Below, in pieces: positions 34,364 through 45,552 of a stretch of 64,000 nt of DNA. The stretch covers positions 1 through 64,000 of the forward strand of contig JABCZN010000012.1 of NCBI GenBank assembly GCA_013289665.1, written 5' to 3'. The notes beneath the pieces were generated by a model that worked only from the letters and a program-made list of their open reading frames with translations, had not been told where the DNA came from and searched no databases. The position numbers were made by a program, and so were the translations under genes. Every line of letters begins with the position of its first letter. Position 1 is the stretch's first letter. The DNA comes from Acidobacteriota bacterium (GTDB lineage Bacteria; Acidobacteriota; Terriglobia; Acidiferrales; UBA7541).

Positions 34364-35365
34364 ATGTTCGTTTTGCACAGTTATGCGTGGGCGGTGGTGT
34401 TTTGCATTATCACGATGTTCTGCTGGGGGTCGTGGGCCAATACGCAGAAGCTGGCGAAAAAAGGTTGGCGCTTCGAACTTTTTTATTGGGATTACACGAT
34501 TGGCGTTTTGTTGCTGACGCTGGTCCTCGGGCTGACGCTCGGGAGCAATGGCACGGACGGGCGGCCGTTCCTGGCGGATTTGGGGCAGGCGTCGCACGCG
34601 AGCATCTACTCGGCGCTGATTGGCGGGGCGATTTTTAATCTGGCGAATATTCTGCTGGTGGCGGCGATTGATATCGCGGGCATGTCGGTGGCGTTTCCGG
34701 TGGGCATCGGGCTGGCGCTGGTACTGGGCGTGTTTGTGAATTATCTGGAGCATCCGGCGGGTAACGCGGTAGTTCTGTTTGGCGGTGTGTTGCTGGTGGT
34801 GCTGGCGATTATTCTGGATGCGGTGGCGTACCGGAAATTGCCGGGAGGATCGGCAGGCGTCAGTACGAAGGGGCTGATTCTTTCGCTGGCATGCGGCGTT
34901 ACCATGGGATTTTTTTACCGGTTCGTGGCGGCGGCAATGTATCCGGACTTTGCCGTGCCGCAGCCGGGTAAGATGGGCCCTTACGCGGCGGTTTTTGTTT
35001 TTGCGGTTGGGATTTTGCTGAGCAATTTTATTCTGGGCACGTTCATTATGAAGAAGCCGTTTGTTGGCGCGCCGGTGTCGTTCGGAGATTATTTCAAGGG
35101 CGGATTGGGGACGCACCTGACGGGAATTCTGGGCGGGATTGTCTGGGGAATCGGGATGTCGTTCAATATTATCGCTGCGGGGCGGGCGACGTTTTCGATT
35201 TCCTATGGGTTGGGGCAGGGAGCGACGATGGTTGCGGCCTTCTGGGGCGTGTTTATATGGAAGGAATTCCGCGACGCGCCGAAGGGAACGAATGGATATA
35301 TTCTGGCGATGTTTGCGTGCTTTTTGATCGGGTTGGCGCTGATTATTGTGGCGAGAACTTCGTGA
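34364..35365 (+). CDS. DMT/GRP-type sugar permease, probably ribose uptake
   Basis: 333 residues; ATG 34364 follows aaaggagcgta. Ten hydrophobic helices are recognisable, from SYAWAVVFCIITMFCWGSWA to GYILAMFACFLIGLALIIVA. The layout and motifs (CWGSWANTQKLA; PVGIGLALVLGVFVNYL; GGIVWGIGMSFNIIAAGRAT) fit the GRP/RhaT-like sugar uptake branch of the drug/metabolite transporter superfamily, which databases often label multidrug permease. Placement between ribokinase and an exported nucleoside hydrolase makes ribose or another nucleoside-derived pentose the likely cargo. This is inference; a nucleobase or queuine role is also conceivable. Confidence 0.75.
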   Translation: MFVLHSYAWAVVFCIITMFCWGSWANTQKLAKKGWRFELFYWDYTIGVLLLTLVLGLTLGSNGTDGRPFLADLGQASHASIYSALIGGAIFNLANILLVAAIDIAGMSVAFPVGIGLALVLGVFVNYLEHPAGNAVVLFGGVLLVVLAIILDAVAYRKLPGGSAGVSTKGLILSLACGVTMGFFYRFVAAAMYPDFAVPQPGKMGPYAAVFVFAVGILLSNFILGTFIMKKPFVGAPVSFGDYFKGGLGTHLTGILGGIVWGIGMSFNIIAAGRATFSISYGLGQGATMVAAFWGVFIWKEFRDAPKGTNGYILAMFACFLIGLALIIVARTS

Positions 35366-35370
35366 AAGAG

Positions 35371-35406
35371 GAAGTAAAGGAAATAAAGGAAGTGAAGGAA
35401 GTAAAG
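35371..35406. repeat. 9-base purine tandem repeat
   Basis: Four 9-base units, gaagtaaag, gaaataaag, gaagtgaag and gaagtaaag, lie directly after the permease stop and 36 bases before the next start. Slippage here would change spacing within the operon. Confidence 0.8.
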
Positions 35407-35441
35407 GACCAAGAGAAGAAGCCGGGATAGGGAGTTCCAGG

Positions 35442-36497
35442 ATGCTTCGAGTAAAGCGCGGCTGTGTTGCGTTTTTAATGTTGGGACTATTTGCTCGTGC
35501 GGCGATAGGTGGGCCTCGGAAGGTGATTATTGATACGGACCCGGGGACCGATGACGCGATGGCGATTATGCTGGCGCTAAATTCGCCGGAATTTGATGTG
35601 CGGGCGCTTACGGTGGTGCCTGGGAACGTGACGGCGGCGCAGGGACTAGAGAACGCGCTGCGGATGGTGTCGCTGGCAGATCGCTGCGACATTCTGGTGG
35701 CGGGCGGGGCGCAGCATCCGCTGTTTCAGAAACTGGTTACCGCGGAGTTCTGGCACGGGAAGAACGGGCTGGCGAATGTTGAGCTGCCGCCCAGCAAGTG
35801 CAAGAAGGATCCGCGCTGGGGGCCGGACCTGATCATTGAGATGGTGCACGCGAATCCGCACGAGATCACGCTGGTCCCGATTGGGCCGCTGACGAATATC
35901 GCGCTGGCGATTGAGAAAGATCCGTCGATTGTGCCCCTGGTGAAGGAAGTGGTGATCATGGGCGGCTCGATTACCGGCGGGAACGTGAACGCTTCGGCGG
36001 AGGCGAACATTGCGAACGATCCGGAAGCGGCGCAGATTGTGTTTCAGGCTGGCTGGCCGCTGACGATGGTGGGGCTGGATGTGGGCGACAAGACGCTGCT
36101 GACGCGGAAGCATATCGAGGCGTTCAAGAAGAATCCCGGCCCGGTGAGCGATTTCATGTACAAGGTGGCGGATTTCCTGATTGGGCTGAGCGAAAAGTTC
36201 GGGGAAACCGGCACGCCGATGTACGACCCGCTGGCGGTGGGGGTGGCGCTTGACAGCACGCTGGTGAAGGCTCCCGCGATGCACGTTGACGTCGAGACGC
36301 GCGGTGAATTCACGCGCGGAGAGACGGTGGCAAACCGGCGCGGGGCTAATGAGCGCAACGTTCTGCACCATTTCCCTGACGGCGACCGCTATGTGATTGA
36401 GGGCCTCGACAAGGTGGAGCCCAATGCAAAGGTTTGCACCGAGGTGAATGCGGAGAAGTTTCTGCAGATGTTTGTGAGCCGCATTCAGGGGAAATAA
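35442..36497 (+). CDS. Exported inosine-uridine preferring nucleoside hydrolase
   Basis: ATG 35442 follows ggag; upstream codons are purine-repeat artefact. 351 residues with a signal peptide (MLRVKRGCVAFLMLGLFARA). The canonical calcium motif KVIIDTDPGTDDAMAIMLAL is intact, followed by VRALTVVPGNVTAAQGLENA, ILVAGGAQHPLF, PHEITLVPIGPLTNIALAIE, VVIMGGSITGGNVNASAEAN and ANDPEAAQIVF. The enzyme hydrolyses ribonucleosides to base and ribose. The leader places it in the periplasm, whereas most bacterial members are cytoplasmic. It directly follows the pentose permease and ribokinase genes, so the released ribose can be imported and phosphorylated. Confidence 0.92.
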   Translation: MLRVKRGCVAFLMLGLFARAAIGGPRKVIIDTDPGTDDAMAIMLALNSPEFDVRALTVVPGNVTAAQGLENALRMVSLADRCDILVAGGAQHPLFQKLVTAEFWHGKNGLANVELPPSKCKKDPRWGPDLIIEMVHANPHEITLVPIGPLTNIALAIEKDPSIVPLVKEVVIMGGSITGGNVNASAEANIANDPEAAQIVFQAGWPLTMVGLDVGDKTLLTRKHIEAFKKNPGPVSDFMYKVADFLIGLSEKFGETGTPMYDPLAVGVALDSTLVKAPAMHVDVETRGEFTRGETVANRRGANERNVLHHFPDGDRYVIEGLDKVEPNAKVCTEVNAEKFLQMFVSRIQGK

Positions 36498-36505
36498 TGG
36501 AGTGA

Positions 36506-37699
36506 GTGGGCACGGGGAGGTCATTTCTGGTTTCCGATGGCAAGACAGGCGTTAGAAATGAGTTATTCTGTTCCACATTTTTGAAGCGGCGAAAGTTTCT
36601 CGGATTGCTCGGGCAAGCCGCCGCTGTTTCGCACTTCACACCTTTTGCTTTTCTTCCGGCCGTTCTGGAAAATCCTGGACGCGCCCATTCGACAGAGACT
36701 ATGCACTGGCCAAAACCAATTGGAAGTCCGGTACTCGAGAGCTTGCGGTATGCCATCGAGAGTTCGCGTGATGTGCATACGAATTACGAGAAGATCGTCG
36801 AAGTGGCGTCGTGGATGGCGTACGAGGAGTTGCCGATGCCGGAGTACGCGCTGCCCTTTGGTTTGAGCGAGGGCGACCCGGACGTGGCGATTGATTTTGT
36901 TATGGTGTCGGATTCGATTGATACGGCGTTCACGGATTTTAAGAACCACGAGAAATTCCAGGTGGATTTCGCGGGGCAGCACTGGTCGGACTCCGAGGCA
37001 GAGTTTGCGTGCATCAAGCGGGCGCTGGGCAACGGCGTGCCGTTTTTGGACGGGAAATACCTGGCAATGATTACCCGGCCGGAGCTGAACAAGGTTTTCG
37101 AAGGCAACATCGAGATGCCCATGCTCGATGAAAAATTGGCGGTGCTGCACGAAGTCGGCAAGGTACTGGCGGAAAAATACGACGGAAAGTTCCACAGGTT
37201 TGTGCATTCCTGCTCCCCGAAACTTTACGACAACGGGAATGGGTTGATTGAACGGCTGGTGAAAGAGTTTCCGCGTTTCAACGATGTGAGCATGCTGGAC
37301 GGGCACGAGATCAAGTTCTACAAGCTCCCGCAATTGGGCGTGTGGATGCTGTATTCCACGCTGCGCAAAACCGGAAAGTTCCGGCTGGACGATCCGCAGA
37401 AAATGACCGCGTTCGCGGATTATATTGTGCCGGTGGCTCTGCGGCTGATGGGGATCACCGGCTATTCGAAGGAGCTGGAGCATGCGATCAACACCTATCA
37501 GCTGATACCCCGCGATTCGCGATGGGAGATTGAAATTCGTGCGCATTGCCTGTACGCCACGGCGCTGATGACGGATGAAATCAACAAATTGCGCCCTGCG
37601 AACCTGCAGATCATCATTCCGCAGGTTGACGCGCGGCTGTGGACGCACTATCACACGACCACCTGGCCGCATCATTTGACGCAGACCATCATGTATTAA
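36506..37699 (+). CDS. Queuosine-salvage family protein (Qng1/DUF2419-like), with Tat-like leader
   Basis: Up to 397 residues; the start is uncertain (GTG 36506 close to ggag, TTG 36581 at the leader, or ATG 36704). From ~residue 75 the chain follows the DUF2419/queuosine 5'-phosphate N-glycosylase family along its length: LAVLHEVGKVLAEKYDGKFH, then FPRFNDVSMLDGHEIKFYKL, MTAFADYIVPVALRLMGITG, then IPRDSRWEIEIRAHCLYATA. Family members release queuine from queuosine monophosphate. Ahead of the domain lies FLKRRKFLGLLGQAAAVS, a Tat-type signal with an RR pair, as if exported like its two neighbours. It sits between two exported nucleoside hydrolases, which supports a base-releasing glycosidase. 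The exact substrate is not provable from sequence; family recalled from memory, no alignment run. Confidence 0.75.
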   Translation: MGTGRSFLVSDGKTGVRNELFCSTFLKRRKFLGLLGQAAAVSHFTPFAFLPAVLENPGRAHSTETMHWPKPIGSPVLESLRYAIESSRDVHTNYEKIVEVASWMAYEELPMPEYALPFGLSEGDPDVAIDFVMVSDSIDTAFTDFKNHEKFQVDFAGQHWSDSEAEFACIKRALGNGVPFLDGKYLAMITRPELNKVFEGNIEMPMLDEKLAVLHEVGKVLAEKYDGKFHRFVHSCSPKLYDNGNGLIERLVKEFPRFNDVSMLDGHEIKFYKLPQLGVWMLYSTLRKTGKFRLDDPQKMTAFADYIVPVALRLMGITGYSKELEHAINTYQLIPRDSRWEIEIRAHCLYATALMTDEINKLRPANLQIIIPQVDARLWTHYHTTTWPHHLTQTIMY

Positions 37700-37747
37700 G
37701 CAGGCATTCCGGTTTTTCTGTTTTCATAACCTGAAAGGAAGTTTCTT

Positions 37748-38842
37748 ATGAAATCATTTGCCAGAACGTGTGCGTTTGTCTTTGTAATTCTAGCCTACTC
37801 GTTCGACCTGAGCGCCCAGGGCAAGCGGAAAGTGATTATTGACCAGGACGCGGCGGGGCCGGGCGGGACGGATATGCAGGCGATTCTGTCGCTGGTGAAT
37901 TCTCCCGAAACGGACGTGCTTGGCATCACGGTTCTAACGGGCGATGCTTGGCGCGATGAAGAGGTGCAACACACCCTGCGGCTGATGGAGATCATCGGCC
38001 GGAGGGACATACCCGTAGTCCCGGGCGCGGCGTTTCCACTGGTGAACAGCAAGGAATACATCGCGAAATGGGAGACTCTTCACGGGAAGATTGTTTATCA
38101 GGGCGCTTGGAATTTTGCGCCCGGGAACAAAGTGCATGGGCCGGCGGAGATTCCGCCGATGGCCGAGGGCCAGCCGTCGATCAAGGCGGCCAACGAGGAT
38201 GCCGCGCATTTCATGGCGCGAATGGTGCGGCAGTATCCGCACGAAGTCACCATTTACGCCGCCGGGCCGATGACGGACCTGGCGCTGGCGATCGGGCTTG
38301 ATCCCGAGTTTGCGTCGCTGACCAAGGAACTTATCGTGATGGGCGGGAGCATCAATCCGCGGACGGATGATCCGGAGTTTTCGCTGACGCCAACGCGGGA
38401 GTTTAATTTCTGGATGGATCCCGAGGCTACGCACGCGGTACTGCACGCGAAGTGGCCGCGCGTGGCGCTGACGACGGTGGATATTTCCGTGAAGACCCAT
38501 ATGGAAAAAAGTCTGATCGAGCAGGTGCGGAAGAGCGCGGAGCCGGCGGCGCAGTACGTGGCGAAGTATGCGGAGCCGGGATACTTGTGGGATGAACTGG
38601 CGGCGGTGGCCTGGCTGGACCCGGGCATTATTACCAGGTGGCGGAAGATGTACATGGATATTGATGTGGACCATGGGGCGGGCTACGGCAACACTTTGAC
38701 CTGGACGCCGGGATTGCAGCCGGGGTTAGGGGAAGTGCTGGTGGAAGTGCAGGACGATTTGGACAAGCAGAAGTTTTATACGGAGTATGTGGAGTTGCTT
38801 TCGCGGGCTACGCCCAATGCCAAGAATCCCGCAGGGAATTAG
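37748..38842 (+). CDS. Exported nucleoside hydrolase-like protein, variant metal motif
   Basis: ATG 37748 follows aaggaag. 364 residues with a signal peptide (MKSFARTCAFVFVILAYSFD, cleavage near SAQG). It is a close relative of the gene at 20713 along the whole length (GITVLTGDAWRDEEVQHTLR, DIPVVPGAAFPLV, PHEVTIYAAGPMTDLALAIG, FNFWMDPEATHAVLHAKWPR). The metal motif is IDQDAAGPGGTDMQAI: the first two Asp and a later Asp remain, but spacing differs from DxDxxxDD. I infer a subfamily of exported glycosidases with another nucleoside or nucleotide-like substrate. It follows the queuosine-salvage gene by 48 bases. Confidence 0.85.
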   Translation: MKSFARTCAFVFVILAYSFDLSAQGKRKVIIDQDAAGPGGTDMQAILSLVNSPETDVLGITVLTGDAWRDEEVQHTLRLMEIIGRRDIPVVPGAAFPLVNSKEYIAKWETLHGKIVYQGAWNFAPGNKVHGPAEIPPMAEGQPSIKAANEDAAHFMARMVRQYPHEVTIYAAGPMTDLALAIGLDPEFASLTKELIVMGGSINPRTDDPEFSLTPTREFNFWMDPEATHAVLHAKWPRVALTTVDISVKTHMEKSLIEQVRKSAEPAAQYVAKYAEPGYLWDELAAVAWLDPGIITRWRKMYMDIDVDHGAGYGNTLTWTPGLQPGLGEVLVEVQDDLDKQKFYTEYVELLSRATPNAKNPAGN

Positions 38843-38918
38843 ATGTTGAAGAAAGGGCCGCGCCCGGGACCCCTCGGCTAGGATCAGGGCGGACGGCGGC
38901 GGCTAGAAATACAGGCAG

Positions 38919-38939
38919 GGCCCCGACCCGGTCGGGGCC
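38919..38939. terminator. GC-rich hairpin before deoC
   Basis: ggccccgac-ccg-gtcggggcc, a perfect 9-bp stem in the 197-base gap between the nucleoside hydrolase and deoC. No T run follows. It may partially separate the two transcripts. Confidence 0.4.
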
Positions 38940-39039
38940 GCTCGTGGTACAGGCCGGTGCGCTTGTGCCGCTGGCGGTTCAGGGTGGTATGCTAAATGAT
39001 TGGTGTTGAAACATTGTAGCGGGTTGGCGGAGACAGGGC

Positions 39040-40098
39040 ATGGACACGCAGAAACGGGCGAGGCTGGAAATTACCGACCGGCAGGGAAACCGGATTTTGA
39101 GCGAGAATTCGCCCGGGCAGACGGCGATTGCGACGCTCGGGGGGACGGCGCTCAGCGCGAATCGCGGAACTTCGCTCAATCTGGATTGGGTGGAGAGCGT
39201 GCGCGTGAATTTGAGCGCAGTGGAACGGCGGGCGGCGACGATTGTGACGCGGCGCACGGTGAAGAAGGACTGGCAGATTGCGTGGCTGCTGCGAGCGATC
39301 AGCTCGATGGACCTGACCACGCTGAGCAGCGACGATACGGATGAACGCGTCAGGCGTTTGTGCGCGAAAGCGCGGCAGCCGATCCAGCAGGAGCTTGTGG
39401 AGAAACTGGGGATTGAGGAGTTGCGGCTCCAGGTCGGAGCGGTGTGTGTCTATCACCTGTTTGTCGGGACGGCCCGGCGGGCGCTGGAAGGAACGAATAT
39501 TCCTGTCGCCGCGGTTTCGACGGGTTTTCCGGCGGGGCTTTCGCCGCTCGAAGAGCGCATCGCGGAAATCCGACGATCGGTGGAGGCGGGCGCGCAGGAG
39601 ATTGACGTGGTGATCACGCGCGCGCACGTGTTTGGCGCGAAGTGGCAGAAGCTGTATGACGAAATTGTGGCATTCAAGGATGCCTGCGGGCCGGCGCACC
39701 TGAAAGTGATTCTGGGCACGGGTGATTTGCTGACGCTGCGCAATGTGGCGCGGGCGAGCTTGGTGGCGATGATGGCCGGCGCGGACTTCATCAAGACTTC
39801 GACGGGAAAAGAAACTGTGAACGCCGTTTTGCCCGTAGGCGTGGTCATGACGCGGGCGATTCGCGAATATGCGGAGGAGACGGGCATGGCCGTCGGATTC
39901 AAGCCGGCTGGCGGAATCAGGACGGCGAAGCAATCGCTCGAATGGCTGACGCTGATGAAGGAAGAATTGGGGAACAGTTGGCTGGATGCACATCTTTTCC
40001 GTCTTGGCGCCAGCGGTATGCTGGCGGATATCGAACGGCAACTGGAATTCCACGCAACCGGCCGGTACTCGGCGGAGTATCGGCACCCGATAGCCTGA
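39040..40098 (+). CDS. deoC: Deoxyribose-phosphate aldolase
   Basis: 352 residues, longer than enteric DeoC because of a ~115-residue N-terminal extension. ATG 39040 follows ggagacagggc. Aldolase signatures are LQVGAVCVYHLFVGTARRAL, then VAAVSTGFPAGLSPLEERIA, EIDVVITRAHVFGAKW, LKVILGTGDLLTLRNVARAS, and ADFIKTSTGKETVNAVLPVG with the Schiff-base Lys, then GFKPAGGIRTAKQSLEWL with the second Lys. It splits deoxyribose-5-phosphate into glyceraldehyde-3-phosphate and acetaldehyde. The aldehyde dehydrogenase gene starts 11 bases later. Together they take the deoxyribose part of nucleosides to acetate. No phosphopentomutase gene, which would link deoA/pnp to this enzyme, is in the window. Confidence 0.93.
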   Translation: MDTQKRARLEITDRQGNRILSENSPGQTAIATLGGTALSANRGTSLNLDWVESVRVNLSAVERRAATIVTRRTVKKDWQIAWLLRAISSMDLTTLSSDDTDERVRRLCAKARQPIQQELVEKLGIEELRLQVGAVCVYHLFVGTARRALEGTNIPVAAVSTGFPAGLSPLEERIAEIRRSVEAGAQEIDVVITRAHVFGAKWQKLYDEIVAFKDACGPAHLKVILGTGDLLTLRNVARASLVAMMAGADFIKTSTGKETVNAVLPVGVVMTRAIREYAEETGMAVGFKPAGGIRTAKQSLEWLTLMKEELGNSWLDAHLFRLGASGMLADIERQLEFHATGRYSAEYRHPIA

Positions 40099-40109
40099 GG
40101 GGCGAACCG

Positions 40110-42482
40110 ATGAGCGTCGTCGAAAAATTCAGAACCATGGAGTATGGTCCGGCGCCGGAGGATCCGAAGGAGTCGCTGGTGTGGCTGGATCGCCATAACC
40201 GGAAGTTCGCGCATTTTATCGACGGGGCGTGGCGCGCCCCCGCGGAAGGAAAGTATTTTGAGACGGCGGATCCCTCGGCGGGGACTCTGCTGGCGGAAGT
40301 GGCGCAGGGAAGCGCGGCGGACGTGGATGCAGCGGTGAAGGCGGCGCGAAAGGCGTTGCCCGGCTGGCAGAGGCTGACGCCGCATGCGCGCGCGCGGTTT
40401 TTGTACGCGTTGGCTCGGCAGGTGCAAAAGCATTCGCGGCGGCTGGCGGTGTTGGAGACACTGGACAACGGCAAACCGATTCGCGAGAGCCGGGACATTG
40501 ATATCCCCCTGGTGGCCCGGCATTTTTATTATCACGCCGGCTGGGCGCAATTGCTGGAGCAGGAATTTCCCGGCTGCTCGGCTTGCGGCGTCGTTGGGCA
40601 GATCATTCCCTGGAATTTTCCGCTGTTGATGCTGGCGTGGAAAATTGCGCCGGCGCTGGCAACGGGAAATACCGTGGTGCTGAAGCCTGCCGAATATACG
40701 CCGCTGACCGCGCTGGCGTTTGCGGAGATTTGCAGTGAGCTGGGGCTGCCGAAGGGCGTCGTGAATATTGTTACCGGCGACGGCAGCACCGGCGAGGCGC
40801 TGGTGAAGCATCCCGATGTGGACAAGATTGCGTTCACCGGCTCGACGGAAGTGGGGCGGGCGATCCGGAAAGCGACGGCGGCGACGCACAAGAAGCTTTC
40901 GCTCGAACTTGGCGGGAAATCACCGTTCATTATTTTTGAGGACGCGGATCTGGATGGAGCGGTGGAAGGGCTGGTGGACGGGATCTGGCTTAACCAGGGG
41001 CAGGTGTGCTGCGCGGGATCGCGGCTGCTGATGCAGGAGAGCATCGCGGAGAAAATGACGCGGAAGCTGCAGGCGCGGATGAGCACGCTGCGGGTGGGTG
41101 CGCCGCTCGATAAAGCGATTGATATCGGCGCGATTGTGGCCCGCGTGCAACTGGATCGAATTGACAGGATGGTGAAGCAGGGAATCGCGGATGGCGCCAC
41201 TTGCTGGCAACCGGAGGTGCTGATGCCGGCGCGAGGGCTGTATTACAAGCCGACGCTGTTGAGCAACGTGCACCCGACATCAATTGTGGCGCAGCAGGAG
41301 ATTTTTGGCCCGGTGCTGGCGGCGATGACGTTTCGCACACCGCGCGAGGCAGTGGAGTTGGCCAACAACACTGTCTACGGATTGGCGGCGAGCGTGTGGA
41401 GTGAAAGCATCAACGTGGCGCTGCACGTTTCTGCGCAGTTGAAGGCGGGTGTGGTGTGGGTGAACAGCACGAACCTGTTTGACGCGGCGTGCGGCTTCGG
41501 CGGGTATCGCGAAAGCGGTTATGGGCGCGAAGGCGGGCGGGAAGGGCTGACAGAATATCTGGAGCCGACCTGGTTCCGGAAAGCGCCGGCGCTGAAAAAG
41601 AACGGTGCGGGGAAAAAGGATCAGGCTGAAGTTGCGAGTCCCGGTATTGACCGGACGGTGAAACTTTATATCGGTGGGAAGCAGGTACGTCCCGATTCTG
41701 GCTACAGCGTGGGGATTCGCGGAAAGAAAGGCCAGTTGCTGGGCGAATCGCCGCTTGGGAACCGCAAGGACATTCGCAACGCGGTGGAGGCGGCGCGCAA
41801 GGCGGAATCCTGGAGCAAGGCGACGGCTCACAACCGGGCGCAAGTGCTTTATTACATCGGGGAGAATCTTTCGCAACGCAGCGAGGAGATTGCCGGAAGG
41901 CTGGCGGCGGCCGTCGGAAAGAAGCAGGCTGCCGAAGAAGTAGAGAGAAGCGTGGAGCGGCTGTTTACCTACGCGGGCTGGGCGGACAAGTTTGATGGGG
42001 CGGTGCACAATCCGCCGATGCGCAATGTTTCGATTGCAATGAACGAAGCGGTGGGGACGGTGGGGGTGGTTTGCCCGGCGGAATTCCCGCTGCTTGGTTT
42101 TCTTACGCTCGTGTTGCCGCTGATCGCGGCGGGAAACACGGTTGTGGCGGTCCCTTCGGAATCGTATCCGTTGATCACAGGAGACCTTTACCAGGTTTTT
42201 GAAACGAGCGACCTGCCGGGAGGAGTCGTCAACATCGTGGCGGGGCGCGCGACCGAATTATTGAAAGTGCTGGCGGAACATGATGATCTCGACGGCATCT
42301 GGTGTTACGGAGATTCGGAGATGTGCGCGAGTGCGAAGGCGCTTTCCGTGGGCAATTTGAAGCAGATTTGGACCAATGAGGGACGGCAGATCGATTTCTT
42401 CGACAATCCACAAAGTGAAGGCCGCTGGTACCTGGAGCACGCGCACCAGGTGAAGAATATCTGGGTGCCATACGGCGAATAA
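40110..42482 (+). CDS. Two-module aldehyde dehydrogenase (ALDH16-like)
   Basis: ATG 40110 (MSVVEKFRTMEYGPAPEDP) follows gaggggcgaacc; the frame upstream is the shadow of deoC. 790 residues in two ALDH-like halves. The first has NAD-binding and catalytic signatures: GQIIPWNFPLLMLAWKIAPA, IAFTGSTEVGRAIRKA, LSLELGGKSPFIIFEDADLD and NQGQVCCAGSRLLM with the nucleophilic Cys. The second half (from KLYIGGKQVRPDSGYS) keeps the fold (VGTVGVVCPAEFPLLGFLTL, GVVNIVAGRATELLKVLAEH) but has no catalytic Cys/Glu pair. This is the arrangement of ALDH16. Being 11 bases after deoC, it is inferred to oxidise the acetaldehyde that DeoC releases. Confidence 0.88.
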   Translation: MSVVEKFRTMEYGPAPEDPKESLVWLDRHNRKFAHFIDGAWRAPAEGKYFETADPSAGTLLAEVAQGSAADVDAAVKAARKALPGWQRLTPHARARFLYALARQVQKHSRRLAVLETLDNGKPIRESRDIDIPLVARHFYYHAGWAQLLEQEFPGCSACGVVGQIIPWNFPLLMLAWKIAPALATGNTVVLKPAEYTPLTALAFAEICSELGLPKGVVNIVTGDGSTGEALVKHPDVDKIAFTGSTEVGRAIRKATAATHKKLSLELGGKSPFIIFEDADLDGAVEGLVDGIWLNQGQVCCAGSRLLMQESIAEKMTRKLQARMSTLRVGAPLDKAIDIGAIVARVQLDRIDRMVKQGIADGATCWQPEVLMPARGLYYKPTLLSNVHPTSIVAQQEIFGPVLAAMTFRTPREAVELANNTVYGLAASVWSESINVALHVSAQLKAGVVWVNSTNLFDAACGFGGYRESGYGREGGREGLTEYLEPTWFRKAPALKKNGAGKKDQAEVASPGIDRTVKLYIGGKQVRPDSGYSVGIRGKKGQLLGESPLGNRKDIRNAVEAARKAESWSKATAHNRAQVLYYIGENLSQRSEEIAGRLAAAVGKKQAAEEVERSVERLFTYAGWADKFDGAVHNPPMRNVSIAMNEAVGTVGVVCPAEFPLLGFLTLVLPLIAAGNTVVAVPSESYPLITGDLYQVFETSDLPGGVVNIVAGRATELLKVLAEHDDLDGIWCYGDSEMCASAKALSVGNLKQIWTNEGRQIDFFDNPQSEGRWYLEHAHQVKNIWVPYGE

Positions 42483-42813
42483 GCCGTCTTTCCGACGACA
42501 CGCCTGTACTCTTCACTCCCCAGCCGGTTTGCCGCTAGCGCAGATTTCAGCGTTTCAGAGGGCGACGGCGGGAATCTGCAACCTGGGTGAGTCACAGCAC
42601 GCACCAAGAAATCCGACGCTTGCGATCGCTATTCCCGGAAGTGCCAAACGACTGGGCTTACCGATCACGACGCCTCCAGAGACAAGCCGCCCGTGGCGTT
42701 CCGGACAATCTGATGATTGTCCTACGCCCAAGCATCTGCAATGATCTGACGATGGATTTCCGGCTGTAACCAAGTTCCAGGTGAAATCCTGCTAGTATGA
42801 AGGACCTCCAACA
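42483..42813. other. Intergenic stretch, nothing recognised
   Basis: 331 bases between the aldehyde dehydrogenase and the glucosidase. Short frames on both strands lack coding character, and no hairpin with a T run was seen. It should hold the promoter for the carbohydrate-enzyme pair. Confidence 0.4.
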
Positions 42814-45549
<2,736 letters not shown>

Positions 45550-45552
45550 GAC

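Noticed and set aside
42529..42773. Overlapping 60-72-codon frames between the aldehyde dehydrogenase and the glucosidase
   Set aside because: Three mutually overlapping frames on both strands with no ribosome site, motif or codon bias.
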